Assembly (NCBI RefSeq): GCF_021646545.1
Contig: NZ_JAKIRP010000002.1
Location: 62,001-126,000 of the forward strand
Direction of reading: 5' to 3'
DNA from: Chitinophaga filiformis
GTDB lineage: Bacteria; Bacteroidota; Bacteroidia; Chitinophagales; Chitinophagaceae
Length of the DNA stretch: 64,000 bases
The translations under genes were made by a program, and so were the position numbers. The notes beneath the pieces were generated by a model. The model was not told the DNA's origin. It did not search any database and worked only from the letters and a program-made list of their open reading frames with translations. Shown here one piece after another: positions 25,279 through 34,681 of this stretch (position 1 is the stretch's first letter; each line of letters starts with the position of its first letter).

Positions 25279-26265
25279 ATGAATTTGTTAGAAGTATCGG
25301 GCGTGCGCAAGCAGGAAGGCAATGAAGAAGTGCTGAAGGGTGTGAGCTTCACACAAAAGGAATTCCAGAAGATAGCCATAGTGGGAGAGTCCGGGTCGGG
25401 TAAAAGCACCTTATTGAAAATTATAGGCGGACTGACACAGGCAGACGGTGGACAAGTGCTGTTTGAGAACGTGCGTGTGAAAGGCCCGCTGGAAAGATTG
25501 TTGCCAGGACAACCGGGTATAGCTTATCTTTCCCAGCATTATGAATTGCGCAACCATTACAGGATGGAAGAGATCCTGTCTTACGCCAATACTAATCTAT
25601 CTGACGAAGAAGCAGACGCACTTTATGAACTGTGTCACATCAGCCACCTGATGAAAAGAAAGAATGATCAGTTGTCAGGAGGGGAAAAACAACGCGTGGC
25701 ATTGGCACGACTGCTCACCACTGCTCCCCGTCTGCTCATCCTCGATGAACCTTTCTCCAATCTCGATCCCATCCATAAGAATACATTAAAAAAAGTGATC
25801 CGTGAAATAGGTGAACGCTTCGATATCACCTGCCTGATGGTATCACACGACCCGGTGGATACTTTGTCCTGGGCCGATGAGATCATCATCATGAAAGACG
25901 GACAGATACTACAACAGGGAGCTCCTCAGCAGGTATACAGCCAGCCTGTGAATGAATATGCTGCCGCCCTGTTCGGCAGTTACAACCTGATACCTGCTGC
26001 AGCTGCGAAAGATTTCAAAGGCCTGCCAGGTATCAATGTGAACGGTAAAAGCCTGTATATCCGCCCCGAACGTTTTGAGATCACGGATAAAAAAGAACAT
26101 ACATTGAAAGGAACAGTAACGGAAGTACATTTCATGGGAAGCATCTATGAAATAGCAGTACAATTGCCTTCCAGTGTAGTCACGGTTAAAACAGGCAATA
26201 GCCATCACCGCAAAGGAGAGGAGATCCACCTGTCGTTATCCCCGGATGATGTCTGGTATGCCTGA
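25279..26265 (+). CDS. ABC transporter ATP-binding protein with C-terminal TOBE-like domain
   Basis: 328 residues. Walker A GESGSGKST at 36-44, Q-loop YLSQHYEL, signature LSGGEKQ at 132-138, Walker B RLLILDEPF with D156-E157, and switch His in LMVSHDPVD. Residues about 240-328 (YIRPERFEITDKKEHTLKGTVTEVHFMGSIYE) read like the regulatory TOBE domain of sugar/spermidine/molybdate-type importer ATPases. No permease or binding protein lies beside it, so it is an orphan ATPase that must pair with subunits elsewhere. The helicase gene follows by 30 bases. Confidence 0.9.
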   Translation: MNLLEVSGVRKQEGNEEVLKGVSFTQKEFQKIAIVGESGSGKSTLLKIIGGLTQADGGQVLFENVRVKGPLERLLPGQPGIAYLSQHYELRNHYRMEEILSYANTNLSDEEADALYELCHISHLMKRKNDQLSGGEKQRVALARLLTTAPRLLILDEPFSNLDPIHKNTLKKVIREIGERFDITCLMVSHDPVDTLSWADEIIIMKDGQILQQGAPQQVYSQPVNEYAAALFGSYNLIPAAAAKDFKGLPGINVNGKSLYIRPERFEITDKKEHTLKGTVTEVHFMGSIYEIAVQLPSSVVTVKTGNSHHRKGEEIHLSLSPDDVWYA

Positions 26266-26295
26266 TAATAACCCCGGATGACGTAAATTCACGCC

Positions 26296-27852
26296 ATGAA
26301 ATTGACCCAGGAGCAGGCCGCCATCATCAAAAGTAAAGGAGATATCAGGATCATCGCCGTAGCCGGCGCCGGTAAAACCACCACATTGGCCGAATACGCA
26401 AAGGCAAGGCCTGATAAACGCATTCTATACCTCGCCTTCAACAAAACCGTCAAGCTGGAAGCAGAGAGGAAATTTGCAGCGATGAAGCTCTCTCACGTGA
26501 GGGTGGAAACAGCCCACTCACTGGCGTTCTATTACATCGTAAGAGGCTCAAAATATACCCTCAAAAGTGAAGGATACAAGATCAATGAGATCGTAGAGAT
26601 CCTCAACCTGCGGGGCCTTAAAGGGAAACATACAGAATCGATCCTCGCTACACATATCAACGCCTATCTTGCCTATTTCTGCAACAGTGCGCCTGCCCGC
26701 GTGCAGGAACTCGACTATGAAGATATATTGACAGATAAGGAAGCCATCGAATTCGCCACTAAATACAAAAAGGACATCCAGTACCAGACCCGCCTGTTCC
26801 TTGATAAAATGAACAAGGGGGAGATTCCCATCACACACGATTTCTACCTGAAGAAGTTCCAGCTGGCCCGTCCTGTCCTGGACTATGACATCATCCTTTT
26901 TGATGAAGGACAGGATGCTTCCGGCGCGATGCTGGACGTGTTCCGTTCGCAACAGGGTACCAAGGTACTGGTAGGAGACAGTCATCAGCAGATCTATGGC
27001 TGGAGGCATGCAGTGAACTCCCTCGATAAACTGAACTACCCTTTATTTACGCTCAGTACCAGCTTCCGTTTCGACCAGGACATTGCTGATCTGGCGTCTT
27101 ATGTCATACAGTGGAAAAAGCTGTACAGCGCTCCCCTGACGGTGAAGATCATCGGCTTTGGGAAATCTCATAAGAACCATACCCGCGCGGTAGTAGCAAG
27201 AACGAATGCGGGTTTACTGGTCAAGGCAATTGAACTGCTGATCGAAAAGAAAGAGATCAGGACCATCTATTTTGAGGGCCGACTGGAGAATTATACTTAT
27301 GCCAATGAAGGCGCTTCTGTATATGATATCCTGAATCTTTATACAGGGGACGTAGGACGTATCAGGGATAAAACTATTGCCAGCATGGATAGCATGGACG
27401 ACCTGGAAGAGTATATTAAAACCACCGGAGAGGCGCAAATGGGGATGTTGGTAGACATGGTGAAGAAATATGGAACAAAGATCCCCGGGTATATCAAAAA
27501 GCTGAAAGATTGTCACCTGGAGCACGATGATAAAGAGAAGGCCGATATGATCTTTTCTACCGTACATCGTTGCAAAGGAATGGAATATGACGAGGTGACG
27601 CTGACAAACGACTTCATTACCCACGACAAGGTCGTGAAACAGGCAGAGAATATCGACAGGGTTAATATTTCGAAATTATCAGAAGAGATCAATCTCCTTT
27701 ATGTAGCCATTACAAGGGCTAAAAGCCATCTGTATATTCCGCAGGAGATCCTGACAGGACAACAGAAACTAGTGCCGGCCATTAAGAAACGAAGGGCCTC
27801 TGCGGCAGAGACAAAAGGGGAGAACTATGTGTACGCAGGAGAAAGAAAGTAG
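26296..27852 (+). CDS. UvrD-superfamily (SF1A, FBH1-like) DNA helicase
   Basis: 518 residues, shorter than UvrD/Rep (about 670-720). Q motif LTQEQAAII, Walker A VAGAGKTTTLA, motif II ILFDEGQDAS (normally DEAQD), motif III VGDSHQQIYGWRHA, motif IV TSFRFDQDIADLA, motif V STVHRCKGMEYDEV and motif VI LLYVAITRAKSHLYI are all present, so it should be an active 3'-5' translocase. The order and wording are like FBH1-type helicases, which act at stalled forks and recombination intermediates. Ala-to-Gly in motif II is conservative. Not related by position to the recD-recC-recB operon 8 kb away. Confidence 0.88.
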   Translation: MKLTQEQAAIIKSKGDIRIIAVAGAGKTTTLAEYAKARPDKRILYLAFNKTVKLEAERKFAAMKLSHVRVETAHSLAFYYIVRGSKYTLKSEGYKINEIVEILNLRGLKGKHTESILATHINAYLAYFCNSAPARVQELDYEDILTDKEAIEFATKYKKDIQYQTRLFLDKMNKGEIPITHDFYLKKFQLARPVLDYDIILFDEGQDASGAMLDVFRSQQGTKVLVGDSHQQIYGWRHAVNSLDKLNYPLFTLSTSFRFDQDIADLASYVIQWKKLYSAPLTVKIIGFGKSHKNHTRAVVARTNAGLLVKAIELLIEKKEIRTIYFEGRLENYTYANEGASVYDILNLYTGDVGRIRDKTIASMDSMDDLEEYIKTTGEAQMGMLVDMVKKYGTKIPGYIKKLKDCHLEHDDKEKADMIFSTVHRCKGMEYDEVTLTNDFITHDKVVKQAENIDRVNISKLSEEINLLYVAITRAKSHLYIPQEILTGQQKLVPAIKKRRASAAETKGENYVYAGERK

Positions 27853-27867
27853 TATGCAGTATCGCTG

Positions 27868-28290
27868 TTAATTCTTCTTGAAGTTCAGCAGGTCTATCAT
27901 CAGGTTAAATGCGTCCATAGCACTGGGACTGTTTAGTTTTAACGGTTTGATGATGTAGCCTGATACGCCCAGTCTTTCCGCCATGGTTTTGTCATCACGG
28001 TCGCCGGAAGTGGTCAGTATAAAACGCTTGATCTGCTTAAATTCCTGGCGCCCGCGCATATATTCCAGTACTTCAAACCCGTTCACCTTAGGCATGTTGA
28101 TGTCGATCAGCATTACATCCGGCAATGGGCCGCTGCCTGAACTGATCTGTTCATCCAATAGCATAATTGCTTCCTCACCATTTTTTGCATTGGTCAGTTT
28201 GTAAAAGATATTCAATTTATCTAGTGAACGTTTAATGTCTATCACATCCAGCGTATCGTCTTCTACCAATAAAATATTGATCGGTTGCAT
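27868..28290 (-). CDS. CheY-like single-domain response regulator
   Basis: 140 residues, only a receiver domain. Acidic pocket LLVEDDTLDVIDI (E10, D11, D12), phospho-acceptor D63 in DVMLIDINMPKVNG, Thr in FILTTSGD and K115 in GYIIKPLKL are all intact. Its start is separated by 2 bases from the stop of the CHASE3 histidine kinase gene upstream, so it is the cognate output. This Rcp1-like class has no DNA-binding domain and would act by protein-protein contact. Confidence 0.9.
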   Translation of the reverse strand: MQPINILLVEDDTLDVIDIKRSLDKLNIFYKLTNAKNGEEAIMLLDEQISSGSGPLPDVMLIDINMPKVNGFEVLEYMRGRQEFKQIKRFILTTSGDRDDKTMAERLGVSGYIIKPLKLNSPSAMDAFNLMIDLLNFKKN

Positions 28291-28292
28291 TG

Positions 28293-29762
28293 TTACTCTT
28301 TTGACCAGGTGAACGAAAAGACAGAACCTTTCCCTGGCGATGAATTTACATTGATCTGTTGCTTCTTCATGTCGATGATTTTCTTGACTATTGCCAGTCC
28401 CACGCCCGTACTTTCGAAGCTGTCTCTGTCTTTTAAAGTCTGAAAAATAATAAAAATCCTTTGTTGGTAGTGCTTTGCAATACCATTTCCATTGTCTTCA
28501 ATGAAAAATTCATAATAATCGGGCCATTCTTTATAATATACTTTAACGCTGGGAGCCGGCTTGTCATTGTGTTTGATGGCGTTACTGATCAGGTTGGAAA
28601 AGATCTGAAAGAGCCATAGTTTCTCGGCGTGAACCACAGGCAGATTGCTGATCTGTACCTGTGCATTGGCGGTATCAGGCAAATTTTCCACCACTTCTTT
28701 CACGAGGGCATTAAGTTGCACCTCTTCCTTTTCAATGTCCTGTTTGTCTGCTTTGGCATAGGAAAGCAGCCCTTCAATCAGGTTTTCAGCCCTGTGAACA
28801 CGCCCTTTGATGATGCCCATATATTCATTCACCTTTGGTGTCAGCTCCTGTTGATGATCTTCTTCAATCCAGGACACAACGTTACTAATGCCTCTCAGCG
28901 GGCCTTTCAGGTCGTGGGACACGATCTGGGCGAACTGGTCCAGTTCCTCATTGGAGCGTTTTAACAGGGTAATATTCCTGGACAGTTCTTGCGACATATG
29001 GTTGAGGGCATTCCCGAGGGAGCTCAGTTCATCTTTACCAATGTCTTGAATGGTGACATCATAACGCCCGCCGGCAATATCGTTGGCCATATCTGTCATT
29101 ACCCTGATACGCCTGGATATCTTTAAAGTAACAAAGATGATAATGAATAATCCTAGCACGATGGATGTGGAAGTCAGCAGTAAGGACAATCTGTTCGTGC
29201 GCGTCACAGAGGCTGCCAGCTCCTGTTTCCGGATCTCGCGCATGGCGTATTCTGAGGCGGAAAATGCTTTAAACTGTTCCTGCAGGGCCGTCTGGATGCT
29301 TCTTTCGTGACCGGAGGCAAACTTCTCCTTATATACCCTGTTAAAGGTATCCAGGTGCTGACGGCTGATGGCGGCGGACATTTTGGCCTGTTTCAATGGG
29401 TCTGTATATTCTTCCGTCCATTGGTCATTCAGCTCCCTGATGTGGGTAAGCATCCTGCTCTGGGCAGAATCGGTAATGAGTCCCGCCATTTCTTTTAAGA
29501 GCTGCTCGTTTTCAATATTGGCAGTATCATACGACTCCACGAACGACTTCTCGCCCGTTAGCAGGTAGCCCCTAAGCCCATTCACCATTGTCAGCAGATT
29601 CCGTTGAAACCTGCTGCTGTTACGCACCAGGTTGGTGGACCTGGTAAAGTAATCATTGTTCTCCATTACCGCATTCGACAGGCTGAAGTTGACGAAAGTC
29701 GTGATGGAAAACAGCACCAGGACGGACACAAATCCCAGAAATATGTAATGAGATATCTTCAT
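28293..29762 (-). CDS. Membrane histidine kinase with CHASE3 and HAMP domains
   Basis: 489 residues. TM1 is about 5-25 (IFLGFVSVLVLFSITTFVNF), followed by a CHASE3 sensor (NSSRFQRNLLTMVNGLRGYLLTGEKSFVESY), TM2 about 195-215 and a HAMP linker (TLKISRRIRVMTDMANDIAGG). HisKA carries the His in FAQIVSHDLKGPLRGISNVV. The HATPase_c domain has N-box ISNAIKHN, G1 EDNGNGI and G2 STGVGLAIVKKI. It senses an extracytoplasmic signal and phosphorylates the adjacent CheY-like protein. Cyanobacterial phytochrome-type partner pairs use the same kinase/Rcp layout. Confidence 0.92.
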   Translation of the reverse strand: MKISHYIFLGFVSVLVLFSITTFVNFSLSNAVMENNDYFTRSTNLVRNSSRFQRNLLTMVNGLRGYLLTGEKSFVESYDTANIENEQLLKEMAGLITDSAQSRMLTHIRELNDQWTEEYTDPLKQAKMSAAISRQHLDTFNRVYKEKFASGHERSIQTALQEQFKAFSASEYAMREIRKQELAASVTRTNRLSLLLTSTSIVLGLFIIIFVTLKISRRIRVMTDMANDIAGGRYDVTIQDIGKDELSSLGNALNHMSQELSRNITLLKRSNEELDQFAQIVSHDLKGPLRGISNVVSWIEEDHQQELTPKVNEYMGIIKGRVHRAENLIEGLLSYAKADKQDIEKEEVQLNALVKEVVENLPDTANAQVQISNLPVVHAEKLWLFQIFSNLISNAIKHNDKPAPSVKVYYKEWPDYYEFFIEDNGNGIAKHYQQRIFIIFQTLKDRDSFESTGVGLAIVKKIIDMKKQQINVNSSPGKGSVFSFTWSKE

Positions 29763-30201
29763 TGTACCGGCAAGTCTAGTAAAAAAATGCTACAAGCCCA
29801 ATTTTGAAGATGCAGGAGGAGAGGACCAAAACAGGACTATCCCGGAAAATAGCACGGCCGGCATAGCCCTCCGGTATAGTTTTGGTGGCATCCCTGGCAA
29901 TGTCTGCACTGCTACATACATCCATTTCGTTGTGTGGCAGTGTATATAACGACGCTGTATCGTATGACGTGCTGGTAAAGGCTTATGTGCCGGGATGATG
30001 GTTTTATCGATATCTTGCGGCGTAGCCACCTGCCATTCGTCATTTCATGACGCACGTTATTGACTAAATTCATTAAGTTGAAATACGCCATTCAAGGCAA
30101 TAAGGAAGCGATGAAGTAAACAGAAAACCTGAAATTGCCGGAGGCTTTACACAACAAACGATAAACCGCACAATACTGTCAAACTGAAACTGAAGCAAAC
30201 T
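29763..30201. other. Intergenic region between the histidine kinase and paoA (divergent promoters)
   Basis: About 440 bases without a credible gene. It must hold promoters for both flanking operons, but no exact TAnnTTTG box was seen on either strand. CGTCAT and ATGACG face each other around 3 bases at 30038-30052, a possible operator about 150 bases before paoA. Confidence 0.45.
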
Positions 30202-30828
30202 ATGGATGACCAACTCAAAAACGGGGAGCATACCGGTACATCCCGGCGCTCTTTCCTGAAGAAATCCTCCCTGATCACCGCGCTGGCCCTAACGCCCGAC
30301 ACTGTGATCAAAGCCGCTGAGAAGGGCATTGATGAACAGATCGCATCGGCTATTGAAACAATGCCGCTGAATGTCACCATCAACGGGGTGAAACAAAGCG
30401 TCAGGATAGAACCACGTGTTACCTTACTGGACCTGCTGCGGGAACGTCTGCACCTGACCGGAACGAAAAAGGGATGCGACCACGGACAATGTGGCGCCTG
30501 CACCGTACATGTGGACGGCCAGCGGGTGAACTCCTGCCTGACCCTCGCCCTGACAACGGAAGGCCGGAACGTGACCACCATCGAAGGACTGGCAGATGGC
30601 GACAACCTGCATCCTATGCAGGAAGCTTTCCTGGAGCATGACGGTTTCCAGTGTGGATACTGTACACCCGGACAGATCATGTCTGCCGTATGCTGCATCC
30701 GGGAAGGGCATGCCAATACACCGGACGAAGTACGTGAATACATGAGTGGCAATATCTGCCGTTGCGGCGCCTATTCCAATATCGTAGATGCTATCATGGA
30801 CGTAAAACAGGGAGGGAAAAAAGTATGA
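30202..30828 (+). CDS. paoA: Tat-exported [2Fe-2S] subunit of a molybdenum aldehyde oxidoreductase
   Basis: 208 residues. A Tat signal is visible: twin Arg in TSRRSFLKKSS (residues 13-23) and a short hydrophobic stretch. Two [2Fe-2S] clusters are encoded: plant-ferredoxin type C92, C97, C100, C112 (GCDHGQCGACTVHVDGQRVNSC) and the alpha-helical type C151, C154, C186, C188 (CGYC ... CRC). This is the small subunit of xanthine-oxidase-family enzymes such as periplasmic PaoABC. Its stop overlaps the next ATG as ATGA, so the operon is translationally coupled. The whole complex is presumably carried out folded on this single Tat signal. Confidence 0.88.
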   Translation: MDDQLKNGEHTGTSRRSFLKKSSLITALALTPDTVIKAAEKGIDEQIASAIETMPLNVTINGVKQSVRIEPRVTLLDLLRERLHLTGTKKGCDHGQCGACTVHVDGQRVNSCLTLALTTEGRNVTTIEGLADGDNLHPMQEAFLEHDGFQCGYCTPGQIMSAVCCIREGHANTPDEVREYMSGNICRCGAYSNIVDAIMDVKQGGKKV

Positions 30829-31808
30829 ACCAGTTCAGTTATGTGAGGGTCACCTCCAAAGAATCTGCCATTGCGGCGATGGCAAAAGAGAAAACCGCTA
30901 TGTTCCTGGCTGGCGGTACCAACCTTGTAGACCTGATGAAGAGTGGTGTAACAAGCCCGGAAAGGTTAGTAGACATTAACAGTGTTCCCCTGGCAACAAT
31001 CGAAGAAACTAAAACCGGTCTCCGTATAGGTGCGCTGGCAAAAAATACTGCTGTGGCAGAAAATCCGCTTGTCGTCAAACACTTCCCGCTCTTATCGCAG
31101 GCCCTGAAAGCAGGCGCTTCTCCACAGCTGAGGAACATGGCCACTGTAGGTGGTAACATGATGCAGCGTACCCGTTGTCATTACTTCTACGACAGCGCAT
31201 TGCCCTGTAATAAGCGTAGCCCCGGTTCCGGCTGTGGCGCCATAGGAGGTTTTAACAGGATGCACGCCATTTTTGGCGCCAGCGACAAATGCATTGCCGT
31301 ACATCCCAGCGACATGTGCATTGCACTCACTGCCCTGGATGCAGTCATTACCGTGGCGGGGCCTAAAGGAGAACGGAAGATCCCCTTTGGAGATTTTCAC
31401 CGTCTGCCGGGCGATACGCCTGAACAGGACAACAATCTCCAGCGGGGAGAGCTGATCATTGCTGTAGATATTCCTTTCAACCAGTTAGCGGAACATACGC
31501 ATTACCTGAAAGTACGCGATCGTGCGTCCTATACATTTGCACTCGTGTCAGTAGGTGCTGCTATGCAGATCAAGGGTGGCAACATTGCCGACGTACGACT
31601 CGCCATGGGAGGTGTAGCGCATAAACCCTGGCGTTTGAAGGAAGCAGAGGCCTGGCTGAAAGGAAAGCCTGCCACAGAAGAGAACTTCCGCAAGGCGGCC
31701 AGTATGGCCATGACCAATGCGAAGTCGCAGGGAGGTAATGAATTCAAACTCACCCTAGCGCCCAACACCATAGTGGAAGCGCTTAAAACAGCTGCCGCGC
31801 AGGCATAA
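30825..31808 (+). CDS. paoB: FAD-binding subunit of the molybdenum aldehyde oxidoreductase
   Basis: 327 residues from ATG 30825, which overlaps the previous stop; the conserved NQFSYVRVTSKESAIAAM starts here. FAD-binding loops AGGTNLVDLMKSGV and NMATVGGNMMQRTRC are present. A Cys-rich insert (LPCNKRSPGSGCGAIGG, SDKCIAVHPSDMC) corresponds to the extra [4Fe-4S] site of PaoB-like subunits, distinguishing it from plain xanthine dehydrogenase FAD subunits. No own export signal is seen; it should travel with PaoA. Electron flow would be Mo to 2Fe-2S to FAD. Confidence 0.87.
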   Translation: MNQFSYVRVTSKESAIAAMAKEKTAMFLAGGTNLVDLMKSGVTSPERLVDINSVPLATIEETKTGLRIGALAKNTAVAENPLVVKHFPLLSQALKAGASPQLRNMATVGGNMMQRTRCHYFYDSALPCNKRSPGSGCGAIGGFNRMHAIFGASDKCIAVHPSDMCIALTALDAVITVAGPKGERKIPFGDFHRLPGDTPEQDNNLQRGELIIAVDIPFNQLAEHTHYLKVRDRASYTFALVSVGAAMQIKGGNIADVRLAMGGVAHKPWRLKEAEAWLKGKPATEENFRKAASMAMTNAKSQGGNEFKLTLAPNTIVEALKTAAAQA

Positions 31809-31836
31809 CATCTTCTAAACGTTTAAAACCCACCAT

Positions 31837-34005
31837 ATGGGAATCGATAAAAAAAGTGAGCCGATCAACCGGGTAGATGGCAGGGCCAAAGTGACTGGTA
31901 AGGCGAAATACTTTGCAGAATTTGAAGTGCCGGGAGTTACTTTCTGTGTAATGGTGACCAGCCCTGTTACACGTGGTACCATTACAAGCATCAATACCAA
32001 AGCCGCCGAACGCGCACCCGGTGTACTGGCAGTATACACTCACCTGAACATGCCCGCCATCCCTGGCTGGGCAGATCAGGGCAACAACAGTAAACTTTCT
32101 TCCGGCGGAGAGCGATACCGCATGTTAGGCAGTAATAAAATACTCTTCAATGGTCAGCCTGTTGCTGTGGTCATTGCTGATACCCTGGAACGCGCGCAGC
32201 ATGCCGCTTCCCTGGTAACAGCCACCTACAACAAAGCCGAACATCATACTGACCTGCTGAAGAACAAGGACAAAGCAGCGATGCCTCCCCGTTTGGGCGA
32301 CTATACCCGCGGTAGTGATACCAACGCACACAATACTGCTCCCGTAGTGTTGAAGGCAGATTATACCGTTCCCATTGAAGTACACAATCCTATGGAGCTG
32401 GCAGGTATCCTCGCCTTCTGGGAAGGAGATGATAAACTCACCGTATATGCCAAAACGCAGGGTGTAAAATCCACCCAGCGCACGCTTGCCGGTGCATTTA
32501 AGATCGACGAGAAGAATATACAGGTACACTCCGAATTTGTAGGCGGAGGGTTTGGTATGGGCTTACGCACCTGGCCTCAGGAAGTAGTAGTAGCCGCCGC
32601 TGCCCGTGCACTGAAAAAGCCGGTGAAACTGGTGCTGACCCGCGATCAGATGTTCACGCTTGTAGGTTATCGTCCTTACACCATTCAGAATATCAGCATG
32701 GGCGCCACCCAGGATGGTCAGCTGACAGGTATTTACCATGAAGCTACCGCCGAAACTGCCAACTACGACGACTTTACCGAGGGTACCGTTGCCATGACCC
32801 GTTTCATGTATGCCTGCCCGAACGTAACTACTAAATACCGCATTGTTCCACTTGACAGAGGCGTACCTATCTGGATGCGTGGTCCCGGGGAAGCTACCGG
32901 CGCATTTGCACTGGAATCGGCTATTGATGAAATGGCATATAAAGTGAAGATGGACCCCCTGCAGTTCAGGCTGAAGAACTTTGCAGAAACTGACCCGGAA
33001 AAGAACAAACCCTTTTCCAGCAACAACCTGAAAGAAGCCTACCAGCTGGGCAGCGAAAAGATTGGCTGGGCCAAACGTAATCCCACCCCTGCATCCATGA
33101 AGGACGGCGAATGGCTGGTAGGTTATGGCATGAGTACCGGTGTATTCGGCGCTCATCGTGGTGAGTCTACCTGTCGTGCACAATTGAATGCCGATGGCAC
33201 TTTACTACTACAGAGTGCTACCAGTGACATTGGTCCCGGCACCAGTACTGCCATGGTGCAGATCGCCCACGAGGTAACTGGTCTGCCTATAGAAAACATC
33301 CGCTTTGAACTCGGTAATGCCGCCTTCCCACCCTCCGGCAGCCAGGGTGGTTCTTCTACCGTATCTTCTGTAGGATCAGCCGTATTCGATGTGTGTACTG
33401 CCCTGAAAGGTATACTGACAGAAGCAGGACTGGCATTCGATAATGGCACTGTGAAGCCGGCTGCCGGTAAGTCAGACAGTTTGCAGCAGGTACTGTCGAA
33501 ACAGAACAAGACTTTCTTCGAAGTAACAAAATCATCCAAGGGTGGTGCGGAGCTGGAGAAGTATTCCCTGTATTCTTTTTCCATTCACTTCGCAGAAGTG
33601 CGGGTACATCCTGCTACCGGTGTTGTAAGAGTGAAAAGAGTTGTAACAGTCGCTGATTCCGGCAGAATTGTAAGTCCCAAAACTGCAGCCAGTCAGATGA
33701 TCGGCGGTGTAACCGGCGGTATCGGTATGGCGCTCACAGAAGAAGGTATCATCGACCACCGCTTCGGACGTTTTGTGAACAACAACCTGGCAGATTATCA
33801 TGTGCCTGTAAGTGCCGACGTACCGCACATTGAGACGATCTTCATAGACAAGCCTGATCCGGTCACTAATCCGATGGGTTCGAAAGGTATGGGTGAAATC
33901 GCTCTGATCGGCTTCTCTGCTGCAGTCGCAAATGCTGTCTATCACGCTACCGGTAAGCGTATCCGGGAGCTTCCCATAACGCCGGATAAGATATTGTCTG
34001 CTTAA
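31837..34005 (+). CDS. paoC: Molybdopterin-binding catalytic subunit of aldehyde oxidoreductase
   Basis: 722 residues. The N-terminal RVDGRAKVTGKAKYFAEFE and VVTATYNKAEH are the usual a/b-hammerhead start. VHSEFVGGGFGMGLRTWPQEV, WMRGPGEATGAFALESA and GSQGGSSTVSSVGSA are molybdopterin loops, and the catalytic Glu is E687 in GSKGMGEIALIG. Enzymes of this type oxidise aldehydes, often aromatic, to acids. 28 bases after paoB and closed by a terminator. The maturation chaperone PaoD/XdhC is not in the window. Confidence 0.9.
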   Translation: MGIDKKSEPINRVDGRAKVTGKAKYFAEFEVPGVTFCVMVTSPVTRGTITSINTKAAERAPGVLAVYTHLNMPAIPGWADQGNNSKLSSGGERYRMLGSNKILFNGQPVAVVIADTLERAQHAASLVTATYNKAEHHTDLLKNKDKAAMPPRLGDYTRGSDTNAHNTAPVVLKADYTVPIEVHNPMELAGILAFWEGDDKLTVYAKTQGVKSTQRTLAGAFKIDEKNIQVHSEFVGGGFGMGLRTWPQEVVVAAAARALKKPVKLVLTRDQMFTLVGYRPYTIQNISMGATQDGQLTGIYHEATAETANYDDFTEGTVAMTRFMYACPNVTTKYRIVPLDRGVPIWMRGPGEATGAFALESAIDEMAYKVKMDPLQFRLKNFAETDPEKNKPFSSNNLKEAYQLGSEKIGWAKRNPTPASMKDGEWLVGYGMSTGVFGAHRGESTCRAQLNADGTLLLQSATSDIGPGTSTAMVQIAHEVTGLPIENIRFELGNAAFPPSGSQGGSSTVSSVGSAVFDVCTALKGILTEAGLAFDNGTVKPAAGKSDSLQQVLSKQNKTFFEVTKSSKGGAELEKYSLYSFSIHFAEVRVHPATGVVRVKRVVTVADSGRIVSPKTAASQMIGGVTGGIGMALTEEGIIDHRFGRFVNNNLADYHVPVSADVPHIETIFIDKPDPVTNPMGSKGMGEIALIGFSAAVANAVYHATGKRIRELPITPDKILSA

Positions 34006-34011
34006 TTTTTT

Positions 34012-34044
34012 AAGGCCTCCATATTCTGGGGGCCTTTCTTTTTG
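34012..34044 (+). terminator. Rho-independent terminator of the paoABC operon
   Basis: AAGGCCTCC (34012-34020) pairs with GGGGGCCTT (34028-34036) with one G-T pair and a 7-base loop, followed by TCTTTTTG, 7 bases after the paoC stop. Confidence 0.8.
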
Positions 34045-34205
34045 CCATTTCCGCCGATATTGACGCGTTGTCTGCTGCAAGTCTTCCCTGGCATATGCAG
34101 TTTCGGGAATGCTGTTCATCCGCCGTGTCAGACGTACCAGCTTTGCTTCAGTGTTCTAAGGCTTATGGAGTTTCTGTGGTGGTTGTTGTGTTTGTCGTCT
34201 GCTGC

Positions 34206-34364
34206 GGCTTCAGGTGGGACCACTGGCTGTAGTTCTTTGAAGCCGCTTGCTATTGGGCATATTCAATCGGGCGGGCATTAGGAATGCTATGAACCCACTG
34301 GTGCATCGTATCAGCGCCTGCTTCAAACAACTAAGGCCAGGGTCTCCACCCGAAGCCTTCCGCT
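34206..34364 (+). repeat. MITE/REP-like element, copy 1
   Basis: About 155 bp. It starts GGCTTCAGGTGGGACC and ends with a 38-base block (34320-34357, GCTTCAAACAACTAAGGC through CCACCCGAAGCC). The two ends are imperfect inverted repeats of each other (GGCTTC(A/G)GGTGG ... TTTGAAGC). A second copy lies in the opposite orientation at 34682-34837. The centre is not conserved and no transposase gene is inside. Confidence 0.8.
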
Positions 34365-34681
34365 GCCTTCGGGGGGCTGTGGTGGTATTGGGTTTCATTG
34401 TCAATAGGGATACTTTTATTACCGGAATCATCCCTCATTGACATGCCTATTATGCTTTTGACATGCTCTTACAGTGTTTTTATATTGTATTATATTAATC
34501 GTGTCTATAAGAGGCAAAAGGCAGAGTCGAAATTGTTGCCATATGTGAGCCATCCGGGGAGATCATATTTGTTGCCCAATACATCTTTTTAAGAGTATTA
34601 GGAGAACTTTTGGAGTGTGTCCGTTTCTTCTACACTTCTGTTTGTGGTGCATACGTTACCCATAAAACTAGTTGGGAGTCC

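Noticed and set aside
29790..30029. A 79-codon minus-strand frame upstream of the histidine kinase
   Set aside because: No homology pattern and it lies in the shared promoter region.
34042..34592. Small frames between paoC and the MITE-like copy 2
   Set aside because: Partly overlap the repeat elements, have no shared domain or start context, and codon use is not coding-like.
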